NCBI GenBank assembly: GCA_025350055.1
Contig: JANXYK010000061.1
Coordinates: 1-41,598, forward strand
Source of the DNA: Gammaproteobacteria bacterium
GTDB lineage: Bacteria; Pseudomonadota; Gammaproteobacteria; Steroidobacterales; Steroidobacteraceae
Reading direction: 5' to 3'
DNA: 41,598 nt
Below, piece by piece: positions 39,241 to 41,598 of the stretch. Made by a program: the position numbers and the translations under genes. Positions within the stretch are counted from its first letter, which is position 1, and each line of letters starts with the position of its first letter. The notes under the pieces were generated by a model. That model was not told the origin of the DNA. It worked only from the letters and a program-made list of their open reading frames with translations, and did no database searches.

Positions 39241-40134
39241 CTATTTGGCTGCCGCCGCGAGGGGCTTCGGATTCTCGATGATCGCCACGACCCGGCGATT
39301 CTGCTGCCGGCCACTGTCGGAGGCATTGTCCGCCAGCGGCTGGGTCTCGCCCATGCCTACCGCGGTGAGCCGGGTGGCTGCAATGCCCTGCTGCACCAAG
39401 TAGGCCTTCACCGACTCGGCGCGACGCTGGGACAAACCCTGGTTCAGGTCGTGACTGCCCACGTTGTCCGTGTGGCCCTCGATCTGAACCTTCCGGTCCA
39501 AATATTTGTTGAGGAAAGCCACCAGCTTGTTGAGGTTGCTCGTGGCGCCGACCTGCACGTCGGACTTCCCCGTGGCGAAGAGCACGTCACCGAGGGTCAG
39601 CACGAGGCCCCGGTCGGTCGCTTCGGCCTGCAGCGAGTCGATCTGCTTCTGCAGATCGACGGCGTCCTGCCGTGCGCGGTCGGCCTCAGCACGGGAAGCG
39701 GCGGCATCGCTGCGCGCCGCATTGGCTTCGCGGGTCCGCGCATCGGCTTCGCGGGTCCGCGCATCGAGCCGGGCACGGTCACGTGCATCGCTCATTGTCG
39801 CGCGCTGATCCTCGGCGTAACGGGTCGAGGCATTGGCGACGGCGATATCAACCTGCCGGTCCGCCATGTAGACCCGGTGCGCGCCCAGAGCCGCGTCGGC
39901 CTTCGACACAGGTTGCTCGGCGGTTTGCACTGCCACTTCAGCGGCCTTGATCGCTGCCGGCGCACGTTCCGCCAGGTTTGGATTGGACTGCAGTGCCGTC
40001 AGCTTGCTGCGGGCGTCCGCAGCCCCTTGCGGGGCGAGCGGTACGCTGGCGCAGCCCGCGAGGACCAGGTAGGCCACGGCTGCAGCGCCCAGCGCCTTAC
40101 TACGTGCGGCACGGCCGGGGATCGAAGTGTTCAT
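39241..40134 (-). CDS. OmpA-family lipoprotein with N-terminal DUF4398 region
   Basis: A 297-residue protein. A lipobox (V-L-A-G-C, Cys28) predicts lipidation. Residues about 35-115 resemble DUF4398; residues about 110-165 are an Ala/Arg/Asp-rich coiled coil. The OmpA-like peptidoglycan-binding domain fills the end (I-E-G-H-T-D-N-V-G, N-Q-G-L-S-Q-R-R-A-E-S-V-K-A-Y-L, N-R-R-V-V-A-I-I). It would tie the membrane to the cell wall. The coiled coil contains a 21-bp tandem duplication (39724-39765). The ATG overlaps the stop of the DUF4398 lipoprotein gene (40131-40134), so they are co-translated. Confidence 0.92.
   Translation of the reverse strand: MNTSIPGRAARSKALGAAAVAYLVLAGCASVPLAPQGAADARSKLTALQSNPNLAERAPAAIKAAEVAVQTAEQPVSKADAALGAHRVYMADRQVDIAVANASTRYAEDQRATMSDARDRARLDARTREADARTREANAARSDAAASRAEADRARQDAVDLQKQIDSLQAEATDRGLVLTLGDVLFATGKSDVQVGATSNLNKLVAFLNKYLDRKVQIEGHTDNVGSHDLNQGLSQRRAESVKAYLVQQGIAATRLTAVGMGETQPLADNASDSGRQQNRRVVAIIENPKPLAAAAK
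39724..39765. repeat. 21-bp tandem duplication inside the OmpA-lipoprotein gene
   Basis: Two identical 21-bp units (39724-39744, 39745-39765) encode D-A-R-T-R-E-A twice in the coiled-coil linker. The frame is kept. Such repeats can vary in number between strains and change the linker length. Confidence 0.8.
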
Positions 40135-40547
40135 CGCTTGTCTCCTGCGCGTTGCATTTCTTCGTTCAGGGCGTCAGCGCCCTGGCTCAGTTCCTTGTTG
40201 ATTGCCACGGCCTTCGCCGCTTCGGTCCTGGCGGAGGCCAATTCGGCGGACACGCGCGCTTCATCGGCGCGCTGACTGGCGACGAGCCGGGCCTCTTCAG
40301 TTGGGTTCTTGCCCTGCATGGAGCTGTCGGCGAGGGCAAGCTTTTCGCGGGCCTCGCCCAACTCTGCGGCGGCGAAGCGCCCGGCATCGGCCTTCTCGGC
40401 GTTGGTGATCGCGGTCCTGGCGGCATCGAGCCCCGTCGGCGGGGCGATCGGCGTAGACGCACAGGCGCCGACCAGCATGAGCGCGCCCGCCAAGCCTGCC
40501 GAAACGCAGTGTCGTAGGCCTATGTAAGTTGAAAAAGGTTCAGGCAT
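40131..40547 (-). CDS. DUF4398 domain lipoprotein
   Basis: A 138-residue protein. Signal peptide II with lipobox L-V-G-A-C (Cys29), then the DUF4398 helical domain: A-R-T-A-I-T-N-A-E-K-A-D-A-G-R-F-A-A-A-E-L-G-E-A-R-E-K-L-A-L-A-D, A-R-L-V-A-S-Q-R-A-D-E-A-R-V-S-A-E-L-A. These small envelope lipoproteins often precede an OmpA-family gene, as here. Function is unknown, probably structural in the periplasm. The ATG at 40547 has GGAG seven bases before and is preferred over one at 40565. Confidence 0.88.
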   Translation of the reverse strand: MPEPFSTYIGLRHCVSAGLAGALMLVGACASTPIAPPTGLDAARTAITNAEKADAGRFAAAELGEAREKLALADSSMQGKNPTEEARLVASQRADEARVSAELASARTEAAKAVAINKELSQGADALNEEMQRAGDKR

Positions 40548-40889
40548 TACAGTACTCCGCTTCAAAGTGATTCATCGAGACAGGAGTTTGCGCGGGCAGT
40601 GGCTGAAGAGTCTGTTCGTCAACGTACATGCGGGCCGATGAGCTTTCCGGTCCGCCACGGCAGGCCTGGGTTGGCCGCTTACGGAGTAGGTGCACTCGCG
40701 CACGGACCGGCGCGCACCTATCATCCCGCGGTGCCCAGCCCCAACATCACACGACAGAATCACCTGCGGTCTGCATTGCCCGAAGTGGAGTGGGAGTTCG
40801 AACGGCTCTTGCCGCCGGGCGTTGCCCGGTGACAGCGGGCGCTGTCGAACAGATGGGACCCGCCTATTCCGCCAACGTTGCCGAACGCA
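40548..40889. other. Intergenic region upstream of the lipoprotein operon
   Basis: About 340 bp with no convincing gene. It should hold the promoter of the DUF4398-OmpA operon, but no clear -35/-10 pair or Fnr-type site (TTGAT-N4-ATCAA) is seen. Two hairpins lie toward its right end (40815-40846). Confidence 0.5.
40815..40846 (-). terminator. Two adjacent hairpins, possible terminator of the Crp/Fnr gene
   Basis: CCGGGC-GTT-GCCCGG (40815-40829) and GACAGC-GGGC-GCTGTC (40831-40846) are both perfect 6-bp stems, 44-75 bp after the stop of the minus-strand regulator gene. No T-run follows, so Rho-independent termination is not assured. Confidence 0.4.
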
Positions 40890-41598
40890 TCAATTCCCGC
40901 TGATCTCGTTGGAACGACTGGACAGATCAGGCGCCCGAACTGTTGGTACTGCGACCTGCCGGTAGCGCACATCGGATAGCAGGCGGGCCGTTTCCTTCCG
41001 GACCACCGCGTAGCACTCGCAGGCACGCGACTCCAGTCCAGGGCGGTCCAGCACCGAGATGTGACCGCGGCGGTAGCTGATGCAACCCGCCTGCTGCAGC
41101 CTTCCGGCGGCTTCTGTGACACCCTCCCGGCGCACGCCGAGCATGCCGGCGACCAGTTCGTGGGTCATGACGAGGTCCCGCCCGGAACTCCGGTCACAGG
41201 CCAACAGCAGGAACCGGCACAGGCGCTGCTCCACGGAGTGATGCCGGTTGCAGGCCGCCGTCTGGGTAATCTGCGTCATCAGCGCCTGCGTGTAGCGGAG
41301 CAACAGGCGCTGCAGCTGCCCGGCGCGCTGGAACTCCTGCAGGAGAAGGTGGCGGTCCAGCTGGAACGCGCGGCCCGCGACCTGCACTACCGCTGAACTC
41401 GACGTGGTGTCGCCCCCCATGAAGAGGGAAACACCTACCATGCCCTCGTTACCCACCCCGGCAGTTTCAGCCGAAGCGCCAGACTCCATGACGTAGTGCA
41501 GGGACACGACGGAAGTCGTGGGGAACAACGCGTGCTGCAGGTGTTCGCCGGGTTGATAGACCATTGCCCCGAGGGCCAGGGGCACGAGTTCCAGGTGC
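40890..41598 (-). CDS. Crp/Fnr family transcriptional regulator (N-terminus outside window)
   Basis: At least 235 residues; the frame stays open to the window edge (H-L-E-L-V before the first visible start codon), so the start is not in view. The N-terminal part is a cyclic-nucleotide-binding-like jelly roll (V-Y-Q-P-G-E-H-L-Q-H-A-L-F-P-T-T-S-V-V-S-L). The cAMP-contacting G-E-x-x-x-R-S pattern of Crp and the Fnr cysteines are not seen, so another signal is likely. The C-terminal HTH is M-T-H-E-L-V-A-G-M-L-G-V-R-R-E-G-V-T-E-A-A-G-R-L. Proteins of this Crp subgroup are common beside CsbD/BON/OmpA stress genes, which makes it the likely regulator of the cluster. Confidence 0.9.
   Translation of the reverse strand, partial: HLELVPLALGAMVYQPGEHLQHALFPTTSVVSLHYVMESGASAETAGVGNEGMVGVSLFMGGDTTSSSAVVQVAGRAFQLDRHLLLQEFQRAGQLQRLLLRYTQALMTQITQTAACNRHHSVEQRLCRFLLLACDRSSGRDLVMTHELVAGMLGVRREGVTEAAGRLQQAGCISYRRGHISVLDRPGLESRACECYAVVRKETARLLSDVRYRQVAVPTVRAPDLSSRSNEISGN

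Noticed and set aside
39238-40275. Plus-strand frame opposite the OmpA lipoprotein
   Set aside because: Antisense to lipobox and OmpA motifs and has no motif of its own.
1-41598. CRISPR arrays, rRNA genes, complete insertion sequences, prophage modules, toxin-antitoxin pairs
   Set aside because: None seen: the only regular repeats are the three 23-bp units at 38,011 and the 21-bp and 12-bp duplications listed, and no terminal-repeat-bounded transposase gene is present.

Overview
The window is about 41.6 kb of high-GC DNA carrying some 45 genes on both strands. The gene set fits a free-living gammaproteobacterium: a YcbB-type L,D-transpeptidase with a MepK-type endopeptidase, ElaB/YqjD- and YqjE-like membrane proteins, a large TonB-dependent receptor, Tat-exported hydrolases, and a tRNA gene with an encoded CCA end. 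The style (many TonB-linked and alpha/beta-hydrolase genes, a Rieske oxygenase, PD40 propellers) recalls the Steroidobacteraceae/Nevskiales/Xanthomonadales side of the class. That placement is inference; no 16S or other decisive marker is present.

Region 1 (1-11,300) is a run of small metabolic and regulatory units: the end of a pirin gene, a secreted YVTN propeller, a small membrane protein, a secreted protein with a TonB-box-like motif, a Tat-exported aldo/keto reductase, a broken GFA-family gene, and a secreted cupin divergent from a membrane protein with an N-terminal HTH and a C-terminal PD40 propeller. A TetR-YCII-SRPBCC operon follows, with a palindromic operator facing an alpha/beta hydrolase. 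Then come a second esterase-like hydrolase and an ArsR-type repressor whose promoter overlaps a perfect inverted repeat. tRNA-Arg(ACG) lies just beyond, at 11.5 kb.

Region 2 (11,600-20,100) holds a stress and envelope block. One minus-strand group is a His/Met-rich secreted protein, a PduL-type phosphotransacylase and a tandem universal stress protein. Divergent from it is a tightly coupled operon encoding a MepK-like murein endopeptidase, a DUF883 protein, a YqjE-like protein and an LdtD-like L,D-transpeptidase. A minus-strand operon follows: amino-acid permease, PLP enzyme of the cystathionine gamma-synthase/methionine gamma-lyase family, and short-form AMP nucleosidase.

Region 3 (20,100-34,900) is catabolic: TonB receptor, M20 peptidase, a TetR-Rieske oxygenase-GST operon, a DUF418 membrane protein divergent from a GH127 glycosidase, a LysR regulator, and an MFS transporter coupled to a methyltransferase. 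It ends with a small-protein cluster that includes a probably frameshifted DUF4124 gene.

Region 4 (34,900-41,598) shows signs of rearrangement: a 5'-truncated TPR gene joined to an IS91-type transposase remnant, an AAA/DUF4143 ATPase preceded by three 23-bp tandem repeats, and a gene-poor stretch holding a 22-nt copy of a tRNA-Ser 3' end that looks like an attachment core. Beyond it is a stress/envelope cluster: CsbD, a truncated BON-domain gene, an OmpA lipoprotein, a DUF4398 lipoprotein and a Crp/Fnr-type regulator cut by the window edge. No CRISPR array and no clearly novel defence system was seen. The items most worth a second look are the MepK/DUF883/YqjE/LdtD operon, the HTH-TM-PD40 protein, and the scarred 35.6-39.2 kb region.
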